From the NCBI GenBank assembly GCA_036435485.1, contig CM071595.1:103036580-103100579 (forward strand): a DNA stretch of 64,000 bases, given 5' to 3'. This document shows, one piece after another, positions 47,285 through 59,605 of the stretch. Origin of the DNA: Saposhnikovia divaricata (taxonomy: Eukaryota; Streptophyta; Magnoliopsida; Apiales; Apiaceae). The position numbers and the translations under genes are program-made. Each line of letters begins with the position of its first letter. The stretch's first letter is position 1. Under the pieces are notes generated by a model that made no database searches, was not told the DNA's origin, and worked only from the letters and a program-made list of their open reading frames with translations.

Positions 47285-47355
<71 letters not shown>
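46970..47355 (+). repeat. GA-rich block ending in a long (GA)n run
   Basis: Purine-rich sequence as in the other Tekay LTRs, with an uninterrupted (GA)n run at about 47290-47352. Confidence 0.9.
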
Positions 47356-47356
<1 letters not shown>

Positions 47357-47950
47357 TAGACAGTGGCGGTGGTGGTGGGAGCCGCCGGCGCCACCACGGC
47401 ATCCGGCCGGCAACCACCAACAGTGGTGGTTGATGGGGGGATGTTGTTTTCTTATTATTTTATCCATAATTAATTTATTGTTAATTTTGTATTAATTGAT
47501 TAATTAAGATTTTAATGGATAAATATGAGCAATAAAAAAATTAAGTTTAGTTTAAGAGAAGATTGCAAATTCTTTTATTGGAATAATAAAGTTTGGGACT
47601 TAAGAAATTCAAATGGGAGTGTTCACCTTGTAATTTAATATGGGGTTTTACAAAAGAAATAAAATAGGATTAATTTATAATAAATTTAGTAAATGGTTTT
47701 CAAAAGAAAGAAAAGAATTTAGGATTATTTGGTTGGTCATTAAAATTGGAAAGAAATGGGTTAAGTAGAGATAATTAAATTATTTTTAAAATGTGAAAAG
47801 AGCTAAATTATTTATTTAGTTGAATGTAAAATTTATAAAGAAATTAGAATTTGTGAGAATAGTTAAGATAGAATTGTTTGGATGAATTATATGTTTCGTT
47901 AAAAATGGGAATAATAAATATGGTCTTAAATTGAATAAAATTGGATTCAC

Positions 47951-50900
47951 TGTAACACCCTCACATACCAATATTAAGATTATATGCTTTTATAACTAAT
48001 TAAACATTAATATAGAAGAAATTTTAGAAAATTCGGCATGATGGGTTCGTGAATAGGACTATCCACCTGTCCTAATCAACCAAACCAACCAACTAATACC
48101 AAAACAGTCCACTTGCGTGATAACAACAAAACCCATAGAGAATATGACTACACCAACCAAGATCGCTCACAGGCCACAGTATGAAACAACTTCTAATTAA
48201 CTATTACAACCAAGAACTGAATCAAATAATATACAACCCATAAAATATAATAATCTGTCTACTAATACAGATATAATATAAACAAAGGTATATGCTCACT
48301 ACCCATCCAACCACCTCGACTCTCTGGCTGCCTCTATGGCTACCCCAACCAGACGGGCCACTCCTTCTAGACATCTTCAAGCTTAGCTGAGGAAACAGAA
48401 TTAGCAAGCAAGTGAGCCAAAATGCTCAGCAAGTATATATATATGTAATTAAAAACATCAACAACTGAAATGTCTGCAAGATTGTCAAGAATTAACAATC
48501 AACAATATATGAACTCAACTGAAAAATTCATCTTGTGTCTGAATCATAAAATAGAAGAGGATTGGACTATCATGCATTTTATAAATAAAAACAATCATAA
48601 GGTTAGGCTGCTGATCAGTCACGCACTAACCCCGGACAAACGCACACAGCAATGTCCTTAGTGGATCCACGGCACACATTGGCCTTAATAATTTCTGACC
48701 ACGAATCTGGTTCGACCCTTACGGTCCACATTTTAAAAAAACTAACAGTCCAATCCTATAACTAGACATCAGGTGTCGGAACAATCGACCACCTCAACTG
48801 CCAAATACCCTGGACACTTTTGTTCCAGGTCAACATCTCAATCTCGCAAAATGAAATAAGGTCAGGTAATTTCTGATCTAAATATCGACAAGTTCAATAT
48901 GTATATATACAAAGGGTATGGATGCAAATCAATATGCTAAAAGAATCAACAAAATCAATATAATCGATTTGGGGTGTAACAATTAAGTATTCAGAATCAA
49001 GGGAAATTAATGGAACAAATATAGCAAGAATAAGTCGAATAAGCATCTGAATCAGGTTATAATAATCATAACTCATGTGAAAGACAAGTGAAGTAATTTA
49101 CTTGCCTTAACCAGAAAATCACAGAATCCGAAGGGTCTTTACGTCCTCAGCTTTAGCCTTCCCTTTATCCACGGGATCTACACACAATATAACACTATTT
49201 TAGAATCCTGCTCAATATTCGCTAATCAATATAAACATTCCACTTAGTCTACCCCTGCGAATAGTCTCCTAATTTATATTTATTTAATCATAAAGTCACA
49301 TTAACACATACTACATAGATTTTAAAAAAAATATGAAGCCCGACTCACAATTCGTGTAAATTGTATAATTATACATACTCATTTTCAAGAAATGATTTTA
49401 ATATATTTTAGAAAAATTTTGACGGCATCCCCTTTATACGGGGAACTGCCAGTCGGGATACAGCCGACTCAACCAATCACCATAATTAGTATCCAACCAA
49501 TATTATTTACAATTATTACCAGAATGCATCTCATCATTTATACCAAATCCATTTTAAAACAATTAATTACTAACTTAAATCAATTCATATAAATAACCTC
49601 ATTAATACAACTTACAGTTCAAATATAACGAAAGAGTAATACATAATTTAGGAAATGAAATCTTGGCTCAGAATAATCATCATTGCCGCATACTATCGAC
49701 TCAATATTTAATATCACTATCGATAGGGCAAAATGTCGAGGGTACTCTAATTTTGGGTTTCCGACTCGAAATTCCGCTCGAAAATATCATGGAATTAATT
49801 ACAATTTCAGTAAATAATCCAATAAAACTTTGACTGTAATCATCATTTAATCTCCAAATAAATTCAATTCTACAATTGCAACATTACCAATCAGTAATAA
49901 AACCGATTTAATAGTCACAAAAGAGATCGAACTACACAGGAGTTAACAACATTGGTAAATTCAGTCAGCAAAAATTCATAGCCATGCAATAATTCGAGCA
50001 ATATACCAAGCCACAATAATCGAATCAACAACCACAAAGAATATATATATGTATGCAGAATTGATATCGAAATAAGCCGTCACAGAGAACAACATAATCG
50101 AGTAGGTCGAACAAGTCGACCCACCCCTCCACAATCCAACATTACCAACTCATAACCTTAGATTACAAACTAGTAACCCAGCCATATACCAGTCCACACA
50201 CGCACACACACACGACACAGGGTATCGACAGGAGACAGGGGAGGAATAATGGAGAAAGGAGGATAATCGGTACCATCCAATCCTGGGTTCGAACCCACAC
50301 AGGACCACAAGCCCACGCACACACACCTCAATCTTCACACACACACACCGGAACTCGAACACACACACACAGCCGTCGCACAGCACAAGGGAAATCAAGG
50401 GGGAGGAGGAGAGTTTTACCAGTAACAATCAAACTGAGGTTAAAGATTAATTCCTCACTCGAAAAACAGAGAACGAGAGAGATGTACGGGAAGAGTCGAG
50501 AAGAATCAAGGGAGAGCAGGAGAGTTCGTGAGAGAGATTGATGTTATAATTGTTTTGGGACAACTGAATTTAGGGATTGAGTTCTTTAAAAAGGGGAAAG
50601 AACCTTTCTCTCTTTTTTTTTTTTTAAAAAAAATCTGATTATTACAATTTGAATTAAACAATAATTAAATTCCCAAAATTTGGAATTAATAGGAAAATGG
50701 TTGAAATTTTAAAATTTAAAATTCTAAAATGAAGAGCACAAAATTACAATCGCCCATATATTTTTAAAATATTTTAAGGATCAAAAACGAATAAAATATG
50801 AATTTTACAAGATTAAATCCTTAAATTGGAAAATAATTCGTAAAATCATTTTAAAATCCTTGAAACCCAAAAATAATTCACCCAATATTTTTAAAAGTCA

Positions 50901-51202
50901 TATAAACTAAAAAAGTTATTAATGAAGAAGATTTCAGGATTTCTGCTAATCCCGAAGATTTTATAAAATTCACAGAAGATAATTATAACACAATTAAATA
51001 AGAAATAAATTCCCAAAAATATAATAAAAATAGCCGGGCTTACACAACACATACAAAACACCAACCAGGACTCCAAATATTATTCCATAGATACATCACC
51101 TCCTTAACCAATTTATACACCACATAATTCATACTTAATAATAAAATAATAAAATAAATAACTTTAGTAACTAAAATATTCTGAAATTTCTAAGGCTTTA
51201 TA
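47951..51202 (-). mobile_element. Minus-oriented solo LTR nested in the 45976-53438 LTR
   Basis: The left end TGTAACACCCTCACA is the reverse of the usual GGGGTGTCACA LTR end. Inside are the reversed GCTCAGCAAG hairpin and CACGCACTAACCCCGGACAA, similar to the minus Tekay LTR at about 25470. TTCAC flanks it at 47946-47950 and 51203-51207, but the right terminus would then read TA instead of CA. An alternative right end at 51044 (GGGCTTACA) has no matching duplication. Confidence 0.55.
50190..50372. repeat. CA-rich microsatellite patches
   Basis: Several short (CA)n runs (ACACACACAC) within the nested LTR. Confidence 0.85.
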
Positions 51203-52109
51203 TTCACCCTTCGATATTTTTAAGAATAAATAGAGATTAATATTTTGTTTCTCTAAAATAGACTTAATTAGATTAGAGAATTTTATCATGCCATTTTAAT
51301 TTCGAGATGTATAGTACAAGAACTAAATTAATTTAGAAATGCTAATTAAATACTTTACTTAAGTAGAGAACTTTTTTATAAAATAAGAGGTATAGATAAT
51401 TATTGTTGATCTTATACAAATCTTTTTCATTTATTCTATTCAAGATATGTCGTTAAATAATTAAATTAGCGACAATTTATAAATTTATTAGAGACCTTTT
51501 TAGATGAGCTTTTCTCCTGCTAATAAATAGAGCGAGACTTTTACGTATCATTATGACTGATTGGCATACAACTGATATATTAAAAATTAATAGGAAAATC
51601 AATTAGATCCTCCATTTAATTTATTTTACCTCACGAATAAGGCATTAATGAGATTTTTAAAATTTCGGGAATATTTCCCAATTATTTGTTCGAGAATTAT
51701 TGGTTATCAATGACATGATTGTCAAGCTGCTTTGACATTTCGTGATTTAATTCTTACCCGGGTACTAAAAGTATTCTGATAATTATGATAGAGTTTCCCC
51801 TTTTCGAGAATTGAGACGTTTGCTCGCGGTTAGCACTCTTTTATTTATTTGGTAAACGTTTAACGTCGAGACAGAGGCAAGTTCATTCCTACCCTAACTC
51901 TCGAAAACTTTGTATTTCTGTTAATATTATTTCATTCTTTAATTATTTTCGAGCTATCAATTATGAGATTTATCTACTGCTCCATATAATGCAATAAATT
52001 CTTTTGAGCATTATTTTTCTCGTTAAATATTACGTTACTGTTAAAATTTTGTTTACTTGCAAATTACACTCCCTATAAGCGTATAAACAAATCCGTTGCT
52101 ATCAGGTCG

Positions 52110-52529
52110 ATCTCCTTGATTCGAGATGACTATTATTTTGATTCAGTAAAACTAATCTCATTCGTTCGAGATAGTTAAATTCATTCTTTTCAATTGAACT
52201 TATTGTACAAATTCAACAATAATTTATTGATTATCTTCAGTTGGTTCATCGTTTGAATCAACCGATAGGAGTTATAAAAATTAGGATCGTTAGAGTATTT
52301 ACTCGTTGATCAAGTGAAAAGCATTCTATTTAACAATTCATCAATTTTGAGTATTATAATCATTCGAGTGGTGCTACTTGTTCAGTACGACTCATAATAT
52401 TTCATTTTTAGACTATTCTCATTATTTCGAGATAGTTGCCCCTTTTTTGTCAGTGGCTGACACTTTGTTCGTGTTAACTAATAAATTATGTTTATTGAGA
52501 GTTACATCAACCCATTGTTCGGATTGGTG
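52110..52529 (+). other. Stem-loop array in the 45976-53438 LTR
   Basis: Hairpins in order, stem / stem with loop: ATCTC/GAGAT, cttgattc (52110); AACTAatCTC/GAGATAGTT, attcgttc (52150); TTGAAcTT/AAaTTCAA, attgtac (52193); TTGGTTC/GAATCAA, atcgttt (52241); GAGT...ACT/AGT...ACTC, tgttc (52366); ACTATtCTC/GAGATAGT, attatttc (52412); TGACAC/GTGTTA, tttgttc (52458); a wobble-rich stem with attgttc (52505-52529). Confidence 0.8.
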
Positions 52530-53443
52530 GCACATTTGAGTAAAACTGGCAGTCCGCCAGATCAATCAAATATTTTCCTATGAAGTTTATCTCAAAATAT
52601 CAGTTCATTAAATGTTCGGGAATTCTGTATTCTACTGGTCAATTTTGGGAAAGAAGCCCATTATAGAGAAAGAGAGACTTGTGTACCTTTATTTGGACAC
52701 GAGAATATTTTAGGCACTATGATGCCAGGGTTGATATAATAACCCACTATGATGCTAGCATTCATACATATACATTATATTCGTTGATATCGTATTGTAG
52801 CCGTGATCGGGCAAAGTGCGGTGTCATTGGAGGACGGTATTCCCGGTCAGATAGTTGATCGCCCCGCCGAAATACCGAAAGGATGGAAGACCAGTTATTC
52901 ATTATCATGAGTCATCAGAGTTTCACCAATTGAGTTTTTCAAGTAATCTATTTTCAAGATGAGTCTTGAGTCAAAGTGTCAGATTTTTGACATCCAGTTA
53001 TTCATTTAATTTCGAGTAATTATTTTGGTAAATCTTATTATATTTATGTACCGAGCAAGGAGAGAACTTGCTGAGCACCATAGTTGCTCATTCTTGCTTT
53101 ACAACATTTGTTCAGCTGTCAAGAAGGAAAAAGGCGAGACGTCCAGCCAGAAGAATAAAGGGAAGGAGAAAGCTCCGGGCTATGGTGACAAGGACTGATG
53201 AGACTAGTTGGAATCCTGTTACCTCTTATACTTTTTAGACTTGTGTAAGATATCATTCAGAGATGTAATATATCGTATTGTAATAATGTGTGAGACCAAT
53301 CTTGGATCTGTGGAGTGGGACTGCTCCACTCCGTTGCAATAAATATTTTAGTATTATTGAGCTAACGTGTGCTGCAGGATACTGAGACCTGATGTGACGA
53401 TCCTGGTCCCCGGACAGGGTGGATTTGGGGGCGTCACATCCGT

Positions 53444-53787
53444 TACATCCGCTTACAAAAAAGAAAAAACATTATTGACATTCCTAATTTTTTTTCCTCT
53501 ATCATATCGGTTTATCCATGAGAGGTGAAAATGGAAGATCCAGTCCGATCGGGTCAAATAATTCCTACTTAAGAAAAATGGTACAATGACGGGATTATTT
53601 TTTTTCTCCCGTTTTAATATGTGACGAGAATGGTACTTGTATAATTTTCAGGGAAGAAACCCGGTATGCCTCAAATTTAATATTAAATATATTTTTTATA
53701 TTATGACAAAATATATTTTCATATTATGATAAATATATTTTATATCATATAATTTTATTTGTACATAAGATACAATATTTTTAATTT
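53444..53787. other. Short AT-rich stretch, no gene seen
   Basis: No recognised feature between the solo LTR and the truncated 5' LTR of the gag-chromodomain element. Confidence 0.5.
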
Positions 53788-53933
53788 ATTTATCTAGTGG
53801 AATAATCTAGAAGCATGCGGAGTGTGCATGTTCTAGAATTCTCTCCAAGTGGTGGAGGAGCATATAAAAGGGTGAGACCCCTCATTTGGAGAGATATAGA
53901 GAGTGACAGAGAGCAAAGTAAGAGCATTCAAAG
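53788..53933 (+). repeat. 5' LTR of the gag-chromodomain element, left fragment
   Basis: It matches 59790-59938 (AATCTAGAAGCATGC, ATATAAAAGGGTGAGACCCC). The start is truncated. Confidence 0.9.
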
Positions 53934-56900
53934 TGTAACGCCCCCAGATCCGCCCTGACCGGGGACCCGGGTCGTCACATTGTCTCAATATCCTGCAGCA
54001 TACGTCACCGCAACAATAAAGCAAAATATTTAATACAACGGAGCATAAATGTCCCACTCCGCAGATCCAAGATCGGTCTCACACAATATTACAATACATC
54101 TTAGTACATCTTAGGATAATATCTTACATAAGTTCACAAAAATAGAAAAATAAAGGTTCCAACTGGATATTCTAATTCTTGTCAGCATAGCCTAGAGCTT
54201 TTCCCTTTCCCCTGCATCCCTGGCTGGACGTCTCACCTCTTTCCATCTTGACAGCTGAATAAAATGTTGTAAAGAAAGAATGAGCAACTATGGTGCTCAG
54301 CAAGTTCTCTCCTTGCTCGGTATATAAATATAATAAGATTTACCGAAAGAAATACTCAAAATTTTAAAATCGGATATCACAATCTGACTCTGACTCAATA
54401 CTCATCTCGAAATCAGAATACTCGAAAGACTCATTTCATATAACTCTGATGACTCGTGATTCAAGAATAAACTGGTCTTCCGCCTCTCGGTATCTCTGTG
54501 GGGCGATCAACTATCCGACCGAGAATACCGTCCTCCAATGACACCGCACTTCGCCCGATCACGGCTACAATACGATATCAACAATATAAAATATAAATGT
54601 ATGAATGCTAGCATCATAGTGGGTTATTAATTCAACCCTGGCAACATAGTGCCTAAATAATCTCGTGTCCGCATAATGGTACACAAGTCTCTCTTTCTCA
54701 ATAATGGGCCTTTTTCCCAATATTGACCAGTAGAATACAGAATTCCTGAATATTTGATGAATAGGTAAATTGAGAAAATTCTTCCATGAAAATATTTACC
54801 AATCTGGCGGACTGCTAGTCAGACTCAATTTTACCACCAATCCGAACAATGAACTGATGTAAACCCTCAATAATAATATTTTATTGGTCGACATGAACAA
54901 AATGCCAAACTTTGACAATAAAAGCAACTATCTCGGAATAATGCGAATAGTCTAGAATGAAATATTTTGAGTCGTACCAAACAAATAGTACTACTCGAAT
55001 ATTTATAATACCCACAATTGATGAACGTTAAATAGAATATTTTTCACTTGATCAATGAGTAAAACTCTAACGATCCTAATTTTATAACTCTTATTTGTTG
55101 ATTCGGGAGATGAATCAACTAAAAGATAATCAATAAATATTGTCGAATTTGTACAATAAATTCGACTGAAAAGAATGAATTTAACTAGCTCAAACAAATG
55201 AGACTAGTTTCACTGAATCAAAATAATAGTCGTCTCGAATTAATGAGATCGACCTGATAGCAACGAATTTATTTCTACGCTTATAGGGAGTATAATTTCG
55301 CAAGTAAACTAAATTAACAGTATCGTAATATTAACGAGAATTAATGCTCAAAAGAAATTATTGCATCATAAGGAGCAGCAGATAAATCTCATAATTGATA
55401 GCTCGAAAATAATTAAAGAATGAAATAATAAAAACAGAAATACACAGTTTCCGAGAGTTAGGGTAGGAATGAACTTGCCTCGATCTTGTAGTGCAAATGA
55501 ATGCAGATAAAATTTATACTCTACCCGTGAACTTAGCTTCGATCTACAGCTCGAAAAATATTCTCTAAAATGGCAACCAGAAATACGTGAGCGCTTCGTC
55601 AAAATAAAGTATTTCTAAACCGCTAGTAAAATATTTAAATATTAAATAATAACATCTCTCGAAAATCTCTACAATAAATAACAGAAAATAATTCCCGGAT
55701 AAATAACTCTTCCATCGGACTCGGGAATCAAATCTAGAAAATACATACTATTTTTAATATTCGTAAATCCCACTTTATTTAATTACAAGAAAATTCTCAT
55801 TTAAAAAGGGCTCTAATCATTTCTAAGTATTCGCTAACAATTAATTTGCTATTTAAATCGCACTTTCCAAATAAAAATTAGCTATTATGAATCATCTACA
55901 AGTCTCTAAAATTCTCTAATTTAATTAATATTAATCTCTATTTATTCTCAAAATAAAATAATTCAACAATCCATTTTTATTCAATTTAAATCCATAATTA
56001 TTAATATTAATCTCACTAACTAACTTCTCTTTCATTTTTAATCTCGTAAATAATTTAATATTAATACGATTTTAGCCTCTAAATTAATCTGGTCCGATCC
56101 GGTTAATCAAAATAATCCGAAAATATTAATTACCAGCTTTCTAAAATTAAAACCATATTTAACTCTGTTTATTCACTAATATACCCCTTTTATTAATAAA
56201 TCATTAAATCTCTAATTTACGTCACAAAATATTCTTATTTAATTAATAAATCAATCACCGTTTTACTAATTAATCATTTCTCACAATTTAAACAATATTC
56301 CAATTTTAACTAAGCCACTTAAACCCCTTTTTGTTATTAACAATATCGATTCCGATTAAAACATATGATCATTAGTTTTTATTGTTACGTTATTATTTTA
56401 TTAATAATTTCACTGCAACAGCAGTACGTGGGGCCCACTGCCACCACCTGTCCACCACCATCGAGGCAACGACCATCTCTTCCCGAAAATTTCTCTCCAG
56501 CCCCGCCTCTCTCTCTCCTCTCTCTCTCTCTCAATCTCTCCGTTATCTCTCTCAATCTCTCTGCACTCCCAATCTCTCTAATCTCTCTGCCTTATCTCTT
56601 CCCTCCCCTCTCGCACTTCTCTTTCTCCCAATCCCCGCGTCTCCCCTCTGTCTCAGCCCCCCCTTTCTCGACAACACGCACACAACTACATCACACCCTC
56701 ATCTCTCTCCCTCTATCTCTCGAATCTCTCTCGAACTCAATCTGTCCATCTCTCCCTCCGCCTCTCTCTTCTCTCTCGACTCCCCCTTTCATCACCTCCT
56801 CTCGACCTCCCTTCTCTCTTTCTCCGCTTTCTCTCAACCTCGACCTCACTCTCCGATTCCAACCACCAATCAACAACCCAAAAATAAACCAACACCACCA

Positions 56901-57608
56901 CCGCAGCGGTGGTGGTCGTCCCCTTCTCCGACAATGACAACAGCTACCCCCTCCCCTTATTCCCGACACTAAATGCCGCTCAACACAAACCAAATCGAGA
57001 CTGCCAGATATCAAGAAATGAAAAAGAATAAAAGAAAGTTTAACATAAAAACAATAATTACCTGATGTTGTATTCTATTTGTATATAATTATATGGTCGA
57101 GTTTTTGTTTGATTTAGAAAGTAGACAATAAATGAGTCTTGCAGGAAAAGAAGATGGGTGCTTTTGTTTTGTTTTGTGCAGAGACGAGTGGTGTAACCCT
57201 GTTTTTAAAATGAAGATAAGGCCAGTTTGTTTTCTGTTTATTTAATCAAAAGGAACAAGAGTGGGGGACAAAAGCAAGTGCTGGGAAAATAATGATCATG
57301 TTTAGTGCAATGTTTGGTGAAAAGAACTCGTTTCCCCCCTGCTGGCTAATTAAACGAGACTCTAATTTCGTTTCATAAAATCAATTCGACCCAAAACTAA
57401 AATCCTATTTCTCTAAATTTCCTAATTTTATTAAATATCAAATAAATATAATTAAATAGATATAATATAATATTTACTTACATATGAATATATAAAATTT
57501 CGAAATTTTACAAAAACGCGCTAATTAAAATATACTAGTGCATCGCTCCTAATTAAAATTTAAATATCGAGTAGGAAAAATTTATTCGAAAAATTCGCGA
57601 TTATTACA
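53934..57608 (-). mobile_element. Minus-oriented Tekay-like solo LTR in the 5' LTR
   Basis: 3675 bp, left end TGTAACGCCCCCAGATCC and right end CGCGATTATTACA (the reverse of TGTAATAA...). It is flanked by a perfect 5-bp duplication CAAAG at 53929-53933 and 57609-57613. It contains the CT-rich block (56510-56830) and the reversed stem-loop array (54835-55251). Open frames over the CT block are compositional artefacts. Confidence 0.93.
54835..55251 (-). other. Stem-loop array in the minus-oriented solo LTR
   Basis: Read on the minus strand, stem / stem with loop: GATCTC/GAGACG, attaattc (55251-55231); AACTAgTCTC/GAGCTAGTT, atttgttt (55209-55183); GTCGAATTT/AAATTCGAC, attgtac (55166-55142); GTTGATTC/GAATCAAC, atctccc (55119-55097); GAGTAGTACT/GGTACGACTC, atttgttt (54996-54969); ACTATtCGc/GAGATAGT, attattcc; GGCAT/ATGTC, tttgttc; CATCAGTTC/GGATTGGTG, attgttc (54859-54835). 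Confidence 0.85.
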
Positions 57609-57887
57609 CAAAGAGCTTGTGAAGGTTGGGTGCTAAACTTTGTAAGTAGAAAGGGGCTAGTATGGGACAAAGGGGTTCCATTCTCTTTGTAATAGTGGTT
57701 TACTAATAAAGAAGGGTCTTTGTTAGTAAAGTTTATGGCTTCTATATCTTATTACTTGTTTATCCGCCGCACAAGTGTAGGTGACACTTGGGGTTGAGGC
57801 TGGTCTAGTAGTTCGTTAGGGGGATCGACAAGTGCTAGATGTCGGCACGGTTGGCTTAGAAAGGGGACGAATTCTAAGGCCGTGATA
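57609..57887 (+). repeat. 5' LTR of the gag-chromodomain element, right fragment
   Basis: It matches 59934-60207 and ends GGCCGTGATA, where the 3' LTR ends GACCGTGACA (terminal CA changed to TA). Confidence 0.88.
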
Positions 57888-57890
57888 ACG

Positions 57891-57904
57891 TGGTATCAAA
57901 GTTA
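57891..57904 (+). other. Primer-binding site of the gag-chromodomain element
   Basis: TGGTATCAAAGTTA, three bases after the LTR, a variant of the initiator tRNA-Met site TGGTATCAGAGC. Confidence 0.75.
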
Positions 57905-57976
57905 GAGGTTACGGAGTGCGTAATCTTGACACGAATCAAGGCGAAGAAGGTTGACGAAGTTCTCGTGGCACTTGGC

Positions 57977-59605
57977 ATGGGCTTGGAGAAATTGGAGGCA
58001 CACATGGAGCAAATCGAGAGCAATTTCAAGACCTTAGAAGACCATGTATTTGAGGAGCTTGGACGTGTGAAGGAAGAGGTCTAAGACTTGCAAATGAGGG
58101 AGGTGGCTCGAGAGGAGCGGGTCACAAACTTGGAGAAGATGGTTATTGAGACATGCAGCGCGGTCAAGGCACAACTGGCCAAGATCGAGGCTGGCATGCT
58201 TGGTGGAGGCTTCGTAGCGCTCGAGGCATACAAGGTTGAAGCACCTAAGCCCAAGGAGTTCAATGGCGTAAGGGATGCCAAGCTCGTGGAGAACTTTCTG
58301 TGGGACGTGGAGAACTACTTCGAGGCGGTAGGGATAGTCGACGAGGCGACTAAGGTGAGAACCGCTACTCGATATCTTAGTGACAATGCAACCTTGTGGT
58401 GGCGTAGGAAACACGCCGACATGGAAAAGGGCCTTTGCCGGATCGAATCTTGGGGAGACTTCAAACGGGAGCTAAAGAAGCAGTTCTACCCCGAGAATGT
58501 GGTGTACATGGCTAGGAAAAAAATGAGGGAGCTCAAGCAACGTGGCAACATTGGGGACTACGTGAGCGGGTTCACCACCTTAATGTTGTAGATTCCTAGC
58601 ATGACGGGCGAGGACTTCTTGTTTTACTTCGTGGATGGCTTACAAAATTGGGCCAAGCAAGAGCTGCAATGAAGGAACGTCAAGGATGTGGACGAAGCTA
58701 TAGACGTGGTGGAATCCTTGAGGGAGTTTCAAAAGGAGTTGCACAAGCTAAGGGAGCATCACGAGGTGAGTGATGGTGACGATAGCAAGGGTGACGAGGG
58801 CAGTGTTAGCTCAAGGAGTGGAATCCCACGAAGAAGGAGTGACACGGGGGCATCAACGAGCCATGACCCAAGCGAAGGGAAGCCAAAGGGCCATGGGACA
58901 AAGAAAGGGTGCTATATATGCAAGGGACCGCATCTGATGGTGCAGTGCCCTAAATTGGGGTCGTTGAGTGCCATGCTCCAAAGAGGGGAAGACGAGCCAA
59001 GGAGGTTGTCGACTTTGGAGAGGGTGGAGGCACCAATAGAGGAACCTAGGGTGACCTACCTTGGGAGTATGAGGATGGTTGAGGTGAAACAACCCTCAAC
59101 GAAAGAGAAGTAAGGGCGCGAAGCCACGAGCAAAGGCAAGGCGACTAACGATGGTGCTAAGGGTAGCACAACTAAGGGACATCCAAAGTCTCCTAGGGGG
59201 AACGGAGCCAAGGGCGAGGGGCGTGTGTCGCCAAACAAAAATGGGCAACATGGGGGCGTTGCAAGGCAGGAGTCGCAACGGGTATCTCCGACAAGGGCCG
59301 AGAGGCGGCACAAGGAGGTCAAGGAAATACTTGGGGAGCGGCTCGTGAAATTGAAGGGTTTGGCACCGAGTAGGCAATACTTGGTGAGGTGGAAGGGTGT
59401 GGCACCGAGTAAGGCAACGTGGGAGTTGAAGCCGAACTTGGAGCAATACCAAGAGGCGTTGGAGCGCTATTGGGAGGCAACGACGTCGACGAGGGCGTCT
59501 ACAAATTCGACGGGGGAGAGTGTCACGCCCTGCCAAAATTCAACCTCTTTAAGTGCGAAATATTCTAGAGAAGACCGGAAGGGTCCGGATGACTCTAGAA
59601 TGTAG
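57977..59605 (+). pseudogene. Gag-chromodomain fusion frame with four stops
   Basis: One reading frame runs from ATG 57977 to 59605 (about 542 codons). Order: coiled-coil-like N terminus (MGLEKLEAHMEQIESNFKTL), gag capsid domain (58240-58720: NATLWWRRKHADME, FKRELKKQFYPENV), an acidic/basic linker, a zinc knuckle CYICKGPHLMVQC (58910-58948), then a Lys/Gly-rich linker and a chromodomain (59310-59480: YLVRWKGVAPSKATWELKPN). Stops at 58082 (TAA), 58589 (TAG), 58670 (TGA) and 59111 (TAA) all fit C-to-T change of CAA, CAG or CGA; there is no frameshift. The last codons run 85 bases into the 3' LTR. Confidence 0.85.
59510..59520 (+). other. Polypurine tract of the gag-chromodomain element
   Basis: ACGGGGGAGAG directly before the TG of the 3' LTR; it is also translated as part of the fusion frame. 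Confidence 0.85.

Larger units (their letters stand above)
45976..53438 (+). mobile_element. Solo LTR of a Tekay-like element with nested LTR
   Basis: It starts TGTAATAACAGTGAATTT and ends TTGGGGGCGTCACA, flanked by TCTGT (45971-45975) and TCCGT (53439-53443), one mismatch. It contains an ATT microsatellite, a GA block, a nested minus-oriented LTR and, in its 3' third, a stem-loop array. Without the insert it is about 4.2 kb. No coding; the long open frames over the GA/CT block are compositional. Confidence 0.75.

Noticed and set aside
51036..51044. GGGCTTACA as the right end of the nested minus LTR
   Set aside because: It looks like an LTR terminus, but the next five bases do not match TTCAC at the left end, whereas 51203-51207 does. 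Kept as an alternative only.
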